DNA from: Abyssibacter profundi
GTDB taxonomy: Bacteria; Pseudomonadota; Gammaproteobacteria; Nevskiales; OUC007
DNA length: 64,000 bases
Direction of reading: 5' to 3'
NCBI RefSeq assembly: GCF_003151135.1
Contig: NZ_QEQK01000016.1
Span: 14,053-78,052, forward strand
Made by a program: the position numbers and the translations under genes. Positions 62,925-64,000 of this stretch are shown here, in pieces; positions within the stretch are counted from its first letter, which is position 1, and each line of letters begins with the position of its first letter. Under the pieces are notes generated by a model that did no database searches, had not been told where the DNA came from, and saw only the letters and a list, made by a program, of their open reading frames with translations.

Positions 62925-63209
62925 ATGCGCACGCCCGTCCGCCAATCTCTATTGCAGGTTGTTGCCGTTGCTCTGCTTGCCCTGCAGTGGAGCGCTGCCA
63001 CGCATGCGGCGGACCATGCGCTGGAACCTGCCCACCAACTCTGTGCGCTTTGTCATGTGGCCCAGAAGGTCACAACGCCCCCGGCATCCACGGGTGCCGT
63101 CGGCCCGTCACAACACCGTGCGCAGGGCGATGCTCCGCTACCAATCGCCGCTCTGCAGCGGGTGGCCTGGGCATCACAGGCTCTGCGCGGCCCGCCGCTG
63201 TACACCTGA
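62925..63209 (+). CDS. Small exported Cys/His protein before the second TonB receptor
   Basis: 94 residues. Signal segment LLQVVAVALLALQWSAATHA followed by ADHALEPAHQLCALCHVAQKV, a C--C pair framed by histidines that could bind metal, and an Ala/Pro tail ending PPLYT. Layout matches the protein at 51113, and both lie upstream of a ZnuD-like receptor gene. Divergent from dapF by 47 bases. Confidence 0.65.
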   Translation: MRTPVRQSLLQVVAVALLALQWSAATHAADHALEPAHQLCALCHVAQKVTTPPASTGAVGPSQHRAQGDAPLPIAALQRVAWASQALRGPPLYT

Positions 63210-63313
63210 CCCGAAAACCGCTGGATGCTCTGCCGCGTGACGTCGCCGACGTCGACGCACCGATTTCCGCTTCGACCGGCCCCGAACCCGGGTCCATCAG
63301 GAGTACACATCCG

Positions 63314-64000
63314 ATGAACCGATATGTTTTCCCGCTGGCCGTGATCGCGACCAGCCATCTGCCCGTAGCCGTTGCTGACGAGCAACCGCTGGAGCTTGAA
63401 CCGATCTCGGTCACCGCCGAACCCTTCGCCGACCGGGGGGAACTCGATTCCACCCGTCCCGTTGATGTCCTGGTGGGGGATGCGCTGGACCGCGCGCGCG
63501 CCGCCACGTTGGGCGAAACCCTGGATCGACAACCGGGCATTGCGAACGCCGGCTTCGGCCCAGGTGCCGGCCGGGTCGTGATTCGTGGCCAGTCGGGCCC
63601 CCGCGTCCGTGTGCTGGACGGCGGTGTGGGCGTGCTCGACGCCTCCACGGTCAGCCCTGACCACAATATTTCCACCGAGCCCTTTCGTGCGCGCCAGATC
63701 GAAGTGCTGCGTGGTCCCGCTGCCCTGCTGTATGGCAACGGCGCGATCGGCGGAGTCGTCAACGTGGTGTCCGACACGATCCCCACTGAGCCGGTCGAAC
63801 AAATCGGCGGCTCACTGGGCATGCGCTATGACGACGGGGCGGAAGCACTCACCACTTATGGCCACACCGAGTTCGGCATCGGCCGGCTCAATGTGCATCT
63901 CGACGGCCTGATCCGAAACACCGATGACCTCAAGATTCCGGCCGGCTCGGTCCGAGACGAGGAAGAGGCACACGAGGGAGAAGCCCCCGAAGAGGTGCAT
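63314..64000 (+). CDS. TonB-dependent receptor, ZnuD-like (3' end outside window)
   Basis: Open from ATG 63314 to the edge (229 codons). Signal peptide VFPLAVIATSHLPVAVA, TonB-box-like LELEPISVTAEP (compare LELEPVDVT in the other receptor), plug domain (TLGETLDRQPGIANAGFGPGAGRVVIRGQ and IEVLRGPAALLYGNGAIGGVVNVV) and the start of the barrel with acidic/His loop RDEEEAHEGEAPEEVH. Metal or metal-complex uptake is the likely role. Confidence 0.85.
   Translation, partial: MNRYVFPLAVIATSHLPVAVADEQPLELEPISVTAEPFADRGELDSTRPVDVLVGDALDRARAATLGETLDRQPGIANAGFGPGAGRVVIRGQSGPRVRVLDGGVGVLDASTVSPDHNISTEPFRARQIEVLRGPAALLYGNGAIGGVVNVVSDTIPTEPVEQIGGSLGMRYDDGAEALTTYGHTEFGIGRLNVHLDGLIRNTDDLKIPAGSVRDEEEAHEGEAPEEVH

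Noticed and set aside
1-64000. CRISPR array, prophage or insertion sequence
   Set aside because: No regularly spaced short repeats, no transposase or phage structural genes seen; xerC is the chromosomal housekeeping recombinase by its dapF/DUF484 context.

Overview
The window reads as a continuous stretch of chromosome from a high-GC gammaproteobacterium. The strongest phylogenetic clue is the block at 57.7-62.9 kb, hslU-hslV-GNAT-xerC-DUF484-dapF all on the minus strand, which contains the usual gammaproteobacterial neighbours dapF, DUF484 and xerC. GC-rich codon use, GTG starts and the Gram-negative envelope genes (MCE transport, ScsB/DsbD, an usher, TonB receptors, an RND pump) agree. A lineage near Nevskiales/Salinisphaerales is only a guess. 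I saw no rRNA, tRNA, CRISPR array or insertion sequence, and no gene-free stretch longer than about 230 bases.

Layout. 0-7.4 kb: two very large minus-strand lipoproteins, the first running off the left edge; they share an 80-100 residue module. 7.6-11.2 kb: a four-gene MCE/Mla-like lipid transport operon joined by ATGA overlaps, whose ATPase has lost most catalytic motifs. 11.3-12.7 kb: a NarL/DegS-type two-component pair. A C-run/G-run palindrome occurs upstream of both giant lipoprotein genes and again just before the response regulator, suggesting a small regulon. 12.8-19.5 kb: a Sel1 protein, a membrane protein, a glutathione peroxidase/PNPOx-like/unknown operon, a DUF2845 protein, a ScsB/DsbD-type reductase and a secreted redoxin, together an envelope redox group. 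19.6-24.2 kb: MgtC, a small secreted protein, slipin and NfeD, then hemolysin III and a membrane protein. 24.2-32.2 kb: an orphan ParA-like ATPase, an SDR, a thiolase and an acyl-CoA dehydrogenase (fatty-acyl-CoA metabolism), interspersed with serA, a fasciclin protein, a cupin and CsaA. 32.3-35.1 kb: an EAL phosphodiesterase and an RhlE-type RNA helicase.

35.2-40.5 kb: a chaperone-usher fimbrial locus of unusual layout, with a putative subunit, chaperone and usher on plus converging on an adhesin-like protein and a pilin on minus. 40.6-47.4 kb: recQ, an RND efflux system whose adaptor gene carries an in-frame amber codon, and yceH. 47.6-51.0 kb: a secreted subtilase with a GlyGly-CTERM-like tail, a pirin and an OsmC protein. 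51.1-54.8 kb: a small Cys/His protein, a His/Glu/Asp-rich lipoprotein and a ZnuD-like TonB receptor. A second small Cys/His protein plus ZnuD-like receptor starts at 62.9 kb and runs off the right edge, so the two metal-uptake-like modules flank ytoQ, a third large lipoprotein and the hslVU-dapF housekeeping block.
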